DNA of 64,000 nt from Rhypophila decipiens. Its lineage: Eukaryota; Ascomycota; Sordariomycetes; Sordariales; Naviculisporaceae. The notes under the pieces are model-generated. The model saw nothing but the letters and a program-made list of their open reading frames with translations. It was not told where the DNA came from and ran no database searches. The stretch is taken from the NCBI GenBank assembly GCA_033297075.1, contig MU858053.1, positions 62,001 through 126,000 on the forward strand, written 5' to 3'. The translations under genes and the position numbers were made by a program. This document shows, piece by piece, positions 47,531 to 60,808 of this stretch (position 1 is the stretch's first letter; each line of letters begins with the position of its first letter).

Positions 47531-49687
47531 CGAGATTGACAGCTGATGATCTTGGTCCGGTACGGCGATCTCGTTTTGCTTGGTTGCTGTGCAATTTGTC
47601 TAGCTTGGGGAAACCAATTGCATGGACGAACTATGAAGAAATTACTACTGGAGGAACATGGCTGAGGTGACAAGTCCTTGAAGCTCTCAAATGTGATATC
47701 CCATCGCGATCGACAAGGCGGTGACCGCTGCCATAATTTCCGCGACTGCCGATTGGAGCTATCCCCGGGTGCTTATCGATAAGTGTATGGCAGTGCTCCT
47801 GACCTGAACGGACCGGTATTGTACGTATCCCTTCACGTAGACCGTTAGTAACAGCAAAGCCAGAGATGTGAGCTTGACAGTGAGTGCACCAGTCCCCGAT
47901 GTGATAACTCAAGTTGAACGTAGTTGAACGTGGTGGCTCGTGATCCATTGAGCTATTCACGCAACGGCAGGTTCCGTTCTTTACTGCAGCGTACGGATAC
48001 AGTACCGGGATTTCGAGAACTGCAGGTGCTGCCAGTGGGCCTTGAGTTCTCCGCACCGGTTTGGTCCGTAACACCACCACAGCTCTGATCTCACCGTCTT
48101 CAGGTACCTTCTGTAACAGACCATCCTGTCGGTCTTGGTGGGAACAAAATGCTGCCAATGAGGTGGAGCGCACTAGCACCGGCCTCACCCGCCGACTCGT
48201 TAGCTGAGAATCTACCGGTCGATCACTGCATGGGCCAGTGTTACGAGGTACCTACGTACTACCAAGTAGAAGAAGGAAGCTGAGTTCATCTGATGTGATC
48301 TCCCTCTTTTCTTTTTCTGCCCCAATCTTGACCAGTCTGAACCCTGAACTCAACTTTCTTTCGACCACACCCCCAACCCAGCCCAGTCCAATCCCATCTT
48401 GGGCAATTGCATAATCGAGAGATCCCAACTTACCAACCTGGGCGTCACCGGCAATCTCTCGGACTTTTCCCCACGGGAATCTCAATCCTCTGGGGACTCA
48501 TACCCCTGCTGCAACTGGCCGTGGGCAGGCACACCGGGACGAGCCTTCAGCTCACATTGTGGTGTTTACGGCGATCTCTGGTTGAGACCTTTGGACCTCG
48601 GTCGCCTCGCGCAATCTGAAGACCAATGTCAACCGGCCTCACTGCTATCATCTTTGACAGAGAGAGAGCCTTATCCTCCTGAATCCTGACGGACAATGCG
48701 TGGGTCTTGTTGAAATTGGGCCGTGGATGGACGGAGTTAACATGAACCCCATGTCTCGCTCTCATTGATTTCCGCTCCCAGGTCAGAAGCGGTCCCCCGT
48801 GCGCTCACATAATAAAGGAAAAGAAAGAGAATATCGGCTGCTTGAAGCCATATTGGTCTCATCGGGAGTCGCGGGTTCAGTCCTTCTCATCTCACAGCTA
48901 GCTGCCTGTCCCGTCTCTCGTTCCCTGTTCCCTACTTCAACCACACCTGGTCTTGACAGCCAGGACCGGTCCACGACCCAAGAATAACTTTTCAGTGGGT
49001 GTGTCTCTGAGATATCCGCTCCGAGGGCGCAGGAATACCAGATTGACTCAAGATGGCGTATAGACTGGGACACAGCAGCGACTCGCAATACCAAAGTCTC
49101 GGCAAGCGACATAGCCTATTGTCTGCTATCCTCTCCTCACCGTCTGGGACTCTCATTCTGTCTCCTTGCCGGTTTCTCTCTACTCCGTCCCCATATGTCA
49201 TTGTGTGTGACTCCATCTCTCGCGCTTGTCTCTGTCGACCAAAGTTGATCGGCCTATTCCTTGTTCAGAGACAGCAACGAATCACTGACTTGAATTGGGG
49301 GCTCGTTCTTATAAGTCAAGCATCAACTGGTACAGCAATATCCGTGAGTGGTCAAATTTCTTTCCTTCTCATAGATGTTTAAGACAAGACCAGTTACACG
49401 CAGCCCTCCTGCCCATGCAGTTGTCGGCTAGACCACAAGACCCTCATTCCCCGTGGCTTATACACACGAGAGGTGAACGACATTTTTTATTTCCTAGACA
49501 AGTGTGTGCTCTTTCTTTTCCTTATAAAGCCCACGATGCCGGCCCCTTTTAGCTCGGTGAACTTTCCTGCCTCGCTCTTATCGCCTCATACATCCAGCTC
49601 TTGCCCTCTCTTCTTGCAGCCCTTCTTCACGATACTCTCAACCTTGGTGAACCTTGTATCCTTGGCATCCTCATTTGATAACAAGCC
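47531..49687. other. Divergent intergenic region
   Basis: A 2.2-kb region between two divergent genes. Only short unbiased frames are present. It contains TACGGATAC at about 47993. The part from 49400 to 49687 is CT-rich on the plus strand, a likely leader of the downstream gene. Confidence 0.45.
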
Positions 49688-50807
49688 ATGCCCTCCGGAA
49701 GCTCAAAATCGTCCAAGCCCAAGCCCTCTGAGGTGGCATCAGAGACCAAGAAATACTACATACCCTTGATCAAGAAGCTGGACCACTTCCAGGTGCACTC
49801 ATACGCTTTTCCGCAGCCACTCAGTCAATGCATATTTAACGACCGGCCACTTGATCTCTCCCCCCCAAAATTCTGTAAGCATTACCAACCTTGTTAGACA
49901 GTGGCCCAACGCGCTCTAACACCACTCGCAGATGTCAACCAAGGCGACCCAGTTGACTGTGCTCTTAACTGGGCCACCGCAGAAAACATCAGGATTCCTT
50001 TCATATGTGCCGCCAATGACAAAAGAGCTGGCGGCGACTGGGAGACTGGTGTTCTCGGTTATGAGGAGCGCCTCTGCCGACGAAGCACGCTCGCCTACAA
50101 TCTTGTGACACCAGGACCGGGCTCTACTGGTGGCATAGAACACTACCCAATTCCAACATATGGTGCTATTGTTTCGAACGATGTCGGTTAGTTTGTTCTG
50201 CGTCCCCTGCTCAGATGCCCCAAGTTACCGTCGCTGATCGTCTTGGAAAGTGGTTTTCCGTGGGCCTCATGACCGATACGAAAAACTCCCCGAAACCCAA
50301 TGGCGGGCTCTGCCTGTCATTTCCGTTACACCCACCCGCTGGCCCAAGTTGACACAAAACGGGACCAAATACTCCTTCCTGGACGAGCGCGAGCTGGTAC
50401 GGGACAAGATGCGAGCAGCGCTTCGTGTCTGCGCCTACTACAACTTCACCCATCTCGTGATTGGCGACTTTGGACTGGGAAATGGCTACCGCAACCCGCC
50501 TCAGGAGTTTGCCGAGCTGTGGCGCGAGGTATTCTTGTACGACCCCGAGCTGCGGGGCCGCATCCGGGCCGTCGCGTTTGTCTTTGAGGACCCCACGCAG
50601 AGCACGAGTCAACTCATTCAGGACGATATCGCAAAGAAGTCGAGCAAGTCCAAGGGCTCTGGCAGCTCGTCTAGCTCCAGATCTTCTTCCTCGGCCTTCC
50701 CCACGGATTACCAAATATTCCAGAACGTCTTTCACGACCACGAGATCAAGAGGGTTATTGGCCAGCCAGATTCGAGATACGGGCTGCAAACCATTCTCGG
50801 GCCATGA
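49688..50807 (+). CDS. Microbial-type PARG-like macrodomain protein (TIGR02452/DUF2263 family)
   Basis: Three exons: 49688-49874, 49932-50186 and 50251-50807. The introns are 49875-49931 (GTAAGC...GCAG) and 50187-50250 (GTTAGT...AAAG). The product has 332 residues. It matches the family of bacterial-type poly(ADP-ribose) glycohydrolases, which remove ADP-ribose chains from proteins. In active enzymes the catalytic loop has three glycines followed a few residues later by Gln-Glu-Glu. Here the aligned stretch (about residues 89-112) reads NDKRAGGDWETGVLGYEERL, so one glycine and the glutamine are replaced, although both glutamates remain. The macrodomain continues with AIVSNDVVVFRGPHDRYE and THLVIGDFGLGNGYRNPP, and ends in a Ser-rich insertion. 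Family membership is clear; whether it is catalytic is uncertain. Confidence 0.82.
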
Positions 50808-53800
50808 GAATAATTTCCTCTCATCGATTTCCAGAAATGTTTCACAATATATGCATGCCGTGGGCGGGGAGTTTGTTCGAACCCTGTTCGTTTCTCAGAG
50901 ATGTTAGTCTCTGGCCTGGTCGGTTCGTACGCAACGGGGTGGTTTCTGATATTCTGTTGGACTTTATACTATGCTATAATACTGGGTGTGTTTCTGTTTC
51001 TCTTTTTTTTTCGAGGTTGGAGTTATTGGATTTTGATACAAACTTTTTCCTTTCTATATCCCAACCCTTTTGTTTACTTTTTTCTTTTTTTCTTTTTTCT
51101 CTTGATATTCTGATCAACTACCTAGCAACACCTTGTACTTTAATTCCCCCATCTACCTGCTAGCGGCAGGAACTAAATAAAATCTGAAATAGGAAAAGAA
51201 GCATTACAAGAGTTGCTCGTTGCCCGATATGTCTGTCAGCTGCCAACCATGTTAAGAGCTCAGACTGTCTCTTGTTTCGAAACATGGTCATTTCAAAAAA
51301 ACCATAGATGCATTCATCAGTGAAGATCATGTATCCGCTTCGGCAAGGTACTACCTACATGAACTAGCATTGGAATGCTAAGAGTGTTGTAGACAATTTC
51401 TAACAATAAAGCCCCCTTGTTCGGCTCCTGAGATCGATCCCACACTGTCTCAGGTCACACAACAACAGCCATTTACTCATACTGCAGTGTATTTATTTGT
51501 CTCTCGCATGAGGCTGACCTGAATAAAACGGCTGTTGCTTGTTGATAAATTTAATAACTTGGACACATACAGATAGGTAGGTACCTTACCTTGGGCCAGG
51601 GCACACATACATCGTGGCGTTCTAATCCCAATCTCAAAAGCACGTATATCAAGAACGAAGTGTGAGATTTTTGTTGTTACATACACACACCTTTAGTTCA
51701 CATCTCAATTACTCTATCCAACAAACAAACATAAAACGGAAAGACAAAAAGAAGAGTAATGAATAAAGCATTTGGGATCTGGAACTAACTAGATAAATAC
51801 TCCGTCTCGTCAAGGACTTTCCAAGTGACGCTTGTTTGGCTTGCCCGCCGGAGCCGGGGGGCCTTTGTCTTGCTTTGACATGCATACCTTCCCTCGGATA
51901 TCAACGACAGTCACAGCAAAGACCGACCGACCGGTTGATGAAGAGTTGCCGAGTTGCAACAAGCGGGCACAAATTTCATTTTCCTTCCTCTTGGGTTTTG
52001 TTTGGCTTCTTTCTTTTCTTTTGGGTCCGGACGGACAGGCTAGACGCATCATCACCATCCATCTATTATCCAGAGACAACTCAACTCAACTTTCAGAAAT
52101 ACAAAATGCTCTTTATTTGTAACCCGGCGAAAAGAGGCAAGGTGAACTGGACCTTCCCCACCTCTCATCCAAATATTGCGGCAGTGTGCCCCGAGTATTA
52201 TTGAGAATATTGCAATAGGTTTCGGGTCGGACGACGGGGAACCCTTTGCCAAAGCCCGAGACCAAGGCGTTGCGTTTTAAATTAAAAAAGGCAAAAACGG
52301 TTCCTGGTGCACGGCAGCCACGCAGGCATGCAAGAATTGCATATCTTTTTTTTCCCCAGCGCCGGCCGTTGGTAATACAAAACAAGCATGGACATGTGGA
52401 CTTTTTTTTCTTTCTCGAGGACAAAGTTGTACAGCTAGGCGCAGCGGTTTGAGATCAAGTGGCACAGATCGTAGACATCTCAGCTTGTAATAGCGTGCGA
52501 GTAGGTACCACGTTGGACAGAAACAGCGGACGGTAGGAATAGCCATCCTTGAGAATAGCAACGCGAGAGAACTGAAGAAAAGGAATAAATAGAAAGTTTA
52601 CCATGGAAACAAACTGTCGAGTACGTAACTGGGAATAGTCTGACTGACTGACTGACTGACTGATAGAACCAAGGCAACAGAAGAAACGAGAAAGCAACAA
52701 GACTGTTGTTCAGATTTTACCGGATGGAACGGGGGGTAAACATGAGTTCCATATCCATGGGACGAGTGGCCGGATGGTGGATGGTGCTTGGGTTGAAACC
52801 ACTGACCTTCATGACTGTCACTTCATCTGCCGGCTGGCTGTTGTCATATCTAGATCGGATGGATCTCTGATCTGGCCGTGTCCCGCCCGGCCGCCCGCTT
52901 ATCTCCTCCGTCAAGCGAGACGAAAAGAAAAGAAATGGGAAAATGGGGAGCAAGGGGCCAGGCGGAAAACAAGTATTGCGCTGGTCCTGGGGTGGAGGTC
53001 AAGTTCTAGGTAGCGCAGTTTTGCCTGCCCGCTATCTGGCAGTGCAGTCAGTGCAGTGTGCAAAATGGTATTGTACCAGCTGAACTAGCAGGCAGTGAAG
53101 CTCCAGTGACAGCATGAGCTGGTAATCAGTGAAGCTCTCGGGTTTCCAAGTTGAAGAGGCGACCTGAAATCGTGGGTGCACTTCTTGCACGGCGGCCACC
53201 GGGCCTGATTGACCACTCGGACAATTGCTTAACCAAGACGACCCAATAAAGTGCTGCTCTGCAACTCTATATCCCTCCTTGAAGCATACATGTTCGCGCA
53301 GGAGTAGGTATTCCATTTCCATCCCACCGGGTTGGGTATCTGTTCTTGGGAATTGGGTGCATGTAGTGGCGGTAGCACAGCTGCATTCACCGTCAAGGCT
53401 CGGCTTACTCGCTTGGGACCGACCCTCATGTCGGGCAGGTCATGAGATTGGGTCGAGTACGGTACTGTAGCAACCCGTTCCGCAAACAAGAAAAAATTTC
53501 AAGAAAGGATAGGATGCCCGTGGTAAGCGTTGGGGTTTGGGTTGGGCGGTGAGAGGTGAGACAGCATACATTACATAAACAAGTACAAACAACAGTTTGT
53601 CCGGCTCCGTCCCATTCCCATTCGGATCGGCTAACAAGCGGAATGAGGATCGAGCATGATAACCCCCATGGGTCGTGCGTGGGTGGTGGTTCTGTGGTGA
53701 TGGGGTCACAAGATCAATGTCGACAGGTGATGGTTATTGACTTTGCAGTCTGTTGTCGTGAACGCGTCCAAGACAACGGACGGCAGTTTTTGCGCTATCC

Positions 53801-56532
53801 GCGCGGCTCACCGTCCAATCAAGGCGCTCCACGCACAATGATCGAACCTCATTGGTTCATTTCCTCGAGGCTCGAGGACCTTGCGGACCTTGTATCGTTC
53901 ACGATCACAACGCCTTTCTCGCTCTCGAAAGCAATGTGGCTCTCATGAGTCATGATGGAAATATGTTGGGTGTGGGGGTCATGAGTGACGCCGATGTTGA
54001 CGCCAAAACTTTCCCTCATACACGCCAGACAGTGGCAGTGCGGTATGGAAGGCACGGTCGACGAGTTAGAGTTTCGAGGTTGGATTTTCGAGGGTTAGGG
54101 TCCTCCCTCGTCGGCACAGTCCAGGTCAGGGTTCCGTCTTCAGTATCGACGGTTTGTGTATGGTCCGAGAAAAAAACAATATAATTTATCACATCGATGG
54201 AGCGGGCCGATCGAACTTCGAACAGAGCGATCGGGGATCCTGGCATCCTGCATGGGCTACCATACCATGTAGGTACGTGTACTGTACACTTACCTACCAA
54301 GGAGGGCAGTTGTTGGTCACCATATTCATCTCCATTGAGAAAGGCCCCTATCTGCATGCATGTATCATATAAACTCCTGCACATGCCTAGGAGTCCTCTC
54401 TGCTTTGGTAAGTAAGCCCCACGGTCTTATGTCTTACTATGGATGCATCTCTGTCGATCCCCCGTTCTCTGCCGAGGAGGAGAGGGCCCTGGTGTTTTGT
54501 GGTTGGTCCCAGCCATCAGCTTGTCTGGGTTCCCATCCCATCTGCCCGTCCCCAATTCCACGGGTTTGCCCGTCGATCTTTGCCTTTGTCCTGAAGTTTC
54601 CAGGCTTCTCTCAGCTTGTCGTTCGTAAGGGCCTCACTCTCTTGTTTGTGGGGTCTGTCGTTGAGGATGTGATTGGGTATCTAGATTGGTATATCACTCT
54701 TGACCAAGAGTGCTGGTGTGTCCAGTTTTGAACATGTCTGAACCTTTTGATTGGCTGGCTTGGTGCTGGGCAGGAGACACAGACATTGTTTTATAGCTAG
54801 GCAAGCTAGGTTATTGTTAGTGTTGTTAGGACTATCATCGATTCAACAAGTCATCGACCTCTCAAGACTCCTTCGCCGACCAAGGTACCCTCAAGCCATC
54901 AAGGGACCAACCAGTCAGTCCGGGCGGCGCCTCCAAGTGTCTCGGATAAGGGACCAGATGGAGTAGGTTGTTGTCCAAGCCGGCATCCCTTGAAAGTCTG
55001 TGAATAGAAAAGCAATTGCAAAGTTCCAACCCCTATTGTTAGTGGGAAGGGTACGGATAGACTGGCCTGGCCTGGCCCTCTCTAGAATGCGCCTCATTAT
55101 GTGGGCTACTGCCGTGAGGAAAGATTAGGTGGTGGTGGCAGTGGCCCATGTGACGATGCTGGTGTGGGATCCCAAGCAGAAAGGAGCAAATCGACGATTA
55201 GGTGGTAGGTGAGAAAGGACGGGGCAGCCTATGAAAAGACTCGGCTTCAAACCGGGGAGGCGTTCCTACCGGTCTGGAGGAAAAAGAAAAGAAAGCACTT
55301 ATTAGTGTGGCTAGTGCGAGATATATCGAAAGAAAAAGGCTGCACGATTTGGGATCGAGTCTCGGCACCTGTTGATTGGAACAAAAAAGCCTGAGAATCA
55401 GTAAAGGATGACAATAGTGGTGTCACTGGTGTGGGTGGGCGTTTGGGCGGTTTTCATGTTTTCATCATACATGTATGGGGAGGGCGGGCCGAGAAGGAAC
55501 GGTTGATTCAAACGTGCGGTTCTCGTCCCAAAGTATCATGCGCAAAAAGAAAACATGAACCTATTCAAGCCGCCTAGGTTGCCTACGGCACTTTAAGTGA
55601 GACATACATTGCGCTTTTCCAGATGAGAAGAGCTGGGGTTATCTTTGAAGTCTCCGGGATAGTAGTAAGGGCCGATGCTGAGCGTCACATGAAGCTTTCT
55701 GATATGGTGATGCTCCACTATTAATGCCCTCTTGTTGGAGCTTGGAAGCCTTTTGCAACTCTGACGGGCCCTTGTTGGGCAGGATAGGCTTCATCAGGCG
55801 GGAAGGCAAATGCCGTTCGGTGTGGATGATATCCGAGTCCAGACCGATCTGGCCGATCTGGCCGACCTGTCTTTCGACAGATCCCTCAAGCCTCTCCCGA
55901 GAAATGCCGTCACCGGACTCACCATGGCGGCTTGCTTCTAGTGTACACCTCTTGCCTCGGTTGAGTCGACCACATACACAGAAAGTGCAATGCAGGATAG
56001 AAAGGCCCACCATCTCGCAGGCTCCATTGTCTTGTATGATGTACGGAGGAGAGGTATCTAATTTACCGATCTGGAAAATCGAGGTCCCAATGTATGCAAG
56101 ATACGGGTTAGCCAGCGCCGAAAAAGAAAAAAAGGTTCTCGGACGCTCGGCGCACACAACTGCAGGATTTCTCAGACATCGCTATCCTCAAAGCGGAAAT
56201 TTTAGCCGGGGCAAAAGCTCCGTGATTTGAGCCTCACCTTTTCGGGTTTTGCTTTTGACCCTGATGGACCGCCTCACTAAAAGCTCAATAGGGCGTGCAA
56301 GTGCGACACGCCACACAAATATGCGGTCATCGGTTGGAATTTTGTTCTTGTATTTCTACATACCTCCTGCTCTATCAGTCTTGAATCGAGAAATAAAAAT
56401 GGTGAGTGGTTTTAGAGACAAGTTGCCTTGCAGCTCGCTATCGTTTGAATGAAAACAACATGATTGCGGTGCATGATCGGCGACTCTGTCCCATAGGAAA
56501 GCGGTTCATGTCCTCCAAACTTGCACATCACA
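50808..56532. other. 5.7-kb region without convincing genes
   Basis: The first 350 bp are T-rich and probably the 3' UTR of the PARG-like gene. The rest has many short frames on both strands, none with codon bias or a recognisable product; the longest, 55639-56157 (minus), is Ser/Gly-rich and nondescript. A TGAC microsatellite lies at 52641-52663. No RNA gene was recognised. Confidence 0.45.
52641..52663 (+). repeat. TGAC microsatellite
   Basis: Nearly six uninterrupted TGAC units, in non-coding DNA. Confidence 0.8.
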
Positions 56533-59500
56533 CTACCAGTAGTTTGGCCTCAGGCCGGTAAACTGTGACAGAGCCGAGCTGCTCTCACCCGCGTCCTCTC
56601 GTTTCCTCTGGCCCGATAGCTGTGGTGAAAAAGTCAGCAAGATCATACTTGGAAGCATGGTGGTGTCGTTCACGTACCTCCAGCTGTACCCCCTTGTGTA
56701 TGTGTACCAGCCAGTCTACATATGACTGGGCTTCATTGTTCCTGTCCTCCACAAGCATCCGCGCAAATTCGTACTCGGCCCCATCAATGCCCTGCCGTGC
56801 CAACTGTATCGTCAAGCCCTTGGACCCGCGCATTGTCCTGAGGAATTCAATAACATTGCGCACCTGCGCGTTGAGATGGGTTTCCAGCACAGGGACAGTC
56901 GACGTGTATGCGTCAAGGCTCTGCAGGCTGTTCTTGTCCTCCCCAAAGAGATCCTGGATGAGATTGGGCGAGGTCTGCGCATGGAACCAGAGCAGGCACT
57001 GCTGGCCGTTGTCGACAATATAGACGCCACCCGGCTCGACCCGGCTGAATGATGCTCGGACCGCGGGAGGCATCTTGAGGTGTCCTGTCTGTGGGTCTGG
57101 GAACCCTTCTTCAGGTTGGAGGTTATGGATGGGGATCATACGTGGGTACAGATAAAGGCTCAATTCGAGGGCGCCCATTGACCTGATGAGTCGCATTTCG
57201 TGAACTCGACGATCTGACGTCTCATTGCCGCCCTTGAAAGCCCGACATTTGATCATTGCGAGCATGTACATGCAGAACTCCTTGAGCCTTTCGGGCATGA
57301 CAAGTTGACCAGGGGGGTGGGCCTGGGAAAGGAAATTCTTTCGGTATCCAGCAAGGACATCGATGGTCTTTTCCGTCAGTCCAAGTCTAACATCTTTGAG
57401 GGTGGCGGACGTGGTGGCGAGTCTGGTCGACGCCTCCTTTGCAAGAATGGTGTAGACGGCATCCTGGTCGATGAACTTGACAGTGTCCTTAACATTTTCG
57501 CTTACGCCAGCCACAATGTTGCAACACCTAACTCTCCGTTGGCCTGCGGCGGTTGTGTAAAGCAGAGCGGCCTGGAAGTGGGCATCCAGCTTCGAGTCCA
57601 GCTTTCCGTCGTAGCCAAAGGTGACCCCGATGGCCTTGTCGGCATCAATGACACCAATTTCGAGATCTGCTCCAAAAGTATGTTGGATGAAGTTGCCGTG
57701 ATACGACGAGACCTGGAGCCCGGTAGAACATCGGACCTTCATGAGCGCCTGGTAGCCGTTTTCGCGTCTAACCGAGTGTTGAATCTCCAACGACAATTTC
57801 GTGTTGTCTCTCGGCGCGATGAAATTGGGGTAGTAATAAGTCTCTCCACCTGTCGTGGAAGATACAAAACCTAAAAGAGAGTTAGATATGTGCCGATGGA
57901 AGCAGAAGGCAACTACTGAAGTACTTACCAACCGTGGCGAGGTCCAAGTAGCCCCCAGATGGTGCAGCCATAAAAAAATCCACACCGACGCCCAGCGATA
58001 CCATCTTCTCGCCAATCTTCCGCCAAGCTGGATGTTCGGTGCTGAACAGCTTCTTGTCAGGCTCCCCACCAGCATGCTTGCCGTCATCTCGCATAAACAA
58101 GCGACCGGGGCCCCAGGTAGAAAGCGCCGACACTGAGCAGAATATCTTTCCGCCCGTCTTCTCGAGCGCCTCCAATGCCGAGTTGAGTGTAGACAGCAAA
58201 GCGGGCTCGGGATTCTTGATGTTGGAAAACATTTGCGGCAGTCTAGTAAGGAGCGACGTGATCACAGCCTTGGACTCGTAAGGGTCCACAAACAACCCTT
58301 CACTCAAGGGGACGAAAGGATCCTCGATATCTGGCATAATCATCATCTGGGCCTGTTCGAGGCCCGCGCTGACATTGTAAAAGTGAACCTCCTTGTCGTA
58401 CGTGACAAAGCCCACTTTCGCGCCGGCCGGGATTTTCCTCTTCACCTCGGCATCACCGTCCTGGCCGCCCTCACCCTCTTCGGCGCTGTAAAGAGCTGCC
58501 AGGATTCCGTCGCAAAATGCCTCGAGGAATCCCTTGTTGAATGACTCTTGGGTCACATCAATCACAAACAAGTACCGCATCCCAACCGGCTCTTTGGTCC
58601 AGTATTCCTTGGGAACAACAAACTCAACCGTTCCCCGAGTCAGCTCAGGACGCTGATCTCGGTCAACGCGGATTCCTTGTGGCGAGGTGGCACAGAAGTA
58701 CTCTGTGGGAGTGTCATTGGCATAGTTGCACAGGTTGCAGACGAATTTGTTGCCGCCAGAGCGGAACATCATGAACGGGTTTATATAAGCTCGGCATCTG
58801 TGACAGCGCGGGGGGCCTACATCGCCAAAATCCAGAACAGGAATTTCGGCTTCTCCCGCTTGAAGAGGAGCAAGTGGCTGAAGAAGAAGACCAAGAGGCA
58901 GGCCGGTACTCTTTAGGCCATCAGCCGTGGCCGGAATATTCGTAAATGTCAGACGCGCAAACTTGGGGGATGAGTTTCCCTGGTCAAATGCCACGAAAGA
59001 GACGGTGGCTGGCGGAGGGACAAGTCTCTCAAAGGTTGGGTACACGTTGGAAAGGAAGTATTGCTGGGCAGAGTCGCGGGAGAGAGGCACACTCGGCATC
59101 TCATCGGGCGAGACCTTGGTTTGACCTGACGCCGAGACCATAGTTGGCGATGGAAGGTGGTCCATCATGCCACTCCTTGCCCCAAATTCGGCCGGAGAAG
59201 CAGGCATTGGACTGAATTGGGGGTTCACGGCTGCTGGGAACTGGCCGCCTGGCGCCAGCGATGGATCACCGCTGAGGAAAGCCGTGGCTGGTGTGCCAGC
59301 GGGAGGCATCCCATTGAAGGGTTGCGATGAGCCTGCCGGGGCGTCGAGGTTATGATATGCGTGGCGATCCTTCTTCTTTCTCCTCGCCGTCCCGTGAGAC
59401 GCCGGCTCGGCACCAAGTGTCATGCCCCCCATCTGCGCAGCCAGTCCTCCATCGTCCATGGGCGACATTGGCGACATTGGCGTTGGCTGGCCTTGCGGTG

Positions 59501-59705
59501 GCCCATAACCGGGAGACGGCGTGCCATAAAACTGCTGCTGTTGTTGACCAGGAGACAATGGGCCGCCGTAGCCTGCGGGCTGGTAGGGATTCGGGGCGAC
59601 AGGCGGCTGGAACTGCGGCGGGGCTGGTTGGGTTGTCCGCCGTGGGTCATTGGGGTCAATGTTCTCGCCTTGACCAAGGGCATGGTACATGGTATAGTCG
59701 GCCAT
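56533..59705 (-). CDS. sec24: COPII coat cargo-binding subunit Sec24
   Basis: Three exons on the minus strand: 59705-57929, 57870-56678 and 56619-56533. The introns are 57871-57928 (GTAAGT...TTAG) and 56620-56677 (GTACGT...ACAG). The product has 1018 residues. Sec24 sits with Sec23 in the inner COPII coat on ER exit sites and selects cargo. A Pro/Gln-rich N-terminus of about 240 residues leads to the zinc finger (about 300-323, CX2CX18CX2C, CHRCRAYINPFMMF...CNLC), the trunk (FVIDVTQESFNKGFLEAFCDG), a beta-sandwich after TTGGETYYYPNF, and a gelsolin-like end (GGVYIVDNGQQCLLWFH). The short last exon was chosen because the frame read straight through would replace the usual ending; splicing gives GVQLELSGQRKREDAG...GLRPNYW, which resembles fungal Sec24 ends. 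It is divergent from cft2. Confidence 0.94.
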
Positions 59706-60808
59706 GTTGCACCGATTCCCGAGAGTCAGAGAATTGCAGGCGAACTCGATGGAAGTTGCGGGTTTCTATTCAGGATCTTCGTGGCAGAAAGCTATCGAGA
59801 ATCTTCCACTCTGCTCGAACAAGTCAGAGAGCAGAGATGTCGCCGAGGAAGAATTGTCGTCGAGGAATGGCGCGGTCACCGAGGACTCTGTCGGAGCAGT
59901 TTGATATTGAGCATGCCTCGAATCGCTTGAACGGGAGTGTGAACGGTTCGTCAGTAAGGCGTGATGCTTCTGGCGTGAGCGATAATGTACAGCCGACCGG
60001 CCTCTTGAATGGTCCTGGTATCGCAACAGAGCTCAAGATTGAAGATCGTGTCGTGGGTCGAGTTGTCCTTTTCCCAGTCGCTGGATGCCGGGTCACAGGG
60101 GTACAGCTGCCCCGCCGTTAGTTGACACGTTCCTCTTCGCGGGTTAGCTCTGAGGAAAAATAAAAAGTGGGGAGCTCGAGATGCCAAGTGGTTCGAAAAA
60201 CGGGTGTAAGATACGGATACCACTATCCATTACGAGGGCGCTTGTTAAGAAAAGAGACAATTCACCTTCAAATTTGACTCTTTGGTCCTTGTAAGTTTTT
60301 ATTATATACATTCTAGGTACTCCTTCAAGCCTTTTAAACTTATCTTTTACTTTCTCACTTATTCTGAGTCCTCTTAGATGCTTAAAGAAGTCTTCTATGC
60401 TTGTTATTCAGAGAGACAGGCTGTATTGGTATTTCATAACCCGTACCGTACCCGATTTTCCGACCCAGTTGAACGCCTGGAACGCGTGCAGGGATGGCTC
60501 CGCCACGAAAAGGTACGTACCCCTGTCTTTCGGAACTGTGCAGTTCAATGATCCTGCCCAGTGCCGTGCTTCCTCCAACGTTGAATTCAACAACTCGAAA
60601 CAATCGCAAACTCTCGTCATCTTTTCACCTTTGACCAGGTGCAAAAATACCCAATAATTTGCTTACAACTTCACGGAATCTAATGGAGACTGTCCAATTT
60701 TCCGACGTGTTTCCGCCCAGGTAGCGCATAGTATCGGCCGCCAACGACGCCTGACGATAGAACAAACACCAGGAACATCGCTTCCCGAGCTTCATACAAG
60801 ACGCCGCC
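59706..60808. promoter_or_regulatory. Divergent promoter region of sec24 and cft2
   Basis: 1.1 kb between two divergent start codons. Frames here are extensions or shadows of Sec24 on the opposite strand. TACGGATAC occurs at about 60211. No specific binding sites can be assigned. Confidence 0.45.

Noticed and set aside
47631..48188. 185-codon minus-strand frame upstream of the asparaginyl-tRNA synthetase gene
   Set aside because: Random composition, no family resemblance; it lies in the divergent promoter region.
48830..48900. GGGTTCAGTCC as a possible tRNA B box
   Set aside because: No A box, D-arm or acceptor stem can be formed upstream.
54360..54731. 123-codon plus-strand frame with Cys and hydrophobic residues
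   Set aside because: No signal peptide or domain, and no codon bias; probably chance.
55639..56157. 172-codon minus-strand frame before sec24
   Set aside because: No recognisable domain, no codon bias, and an equally long frame lies on the opposite strand.
59327..60121. 264-codon plus-strand frame overlapping the Sec24 5' end
   Set aside because: It is the antisense shadow of the GC-rich, proline-rich start of sec24.
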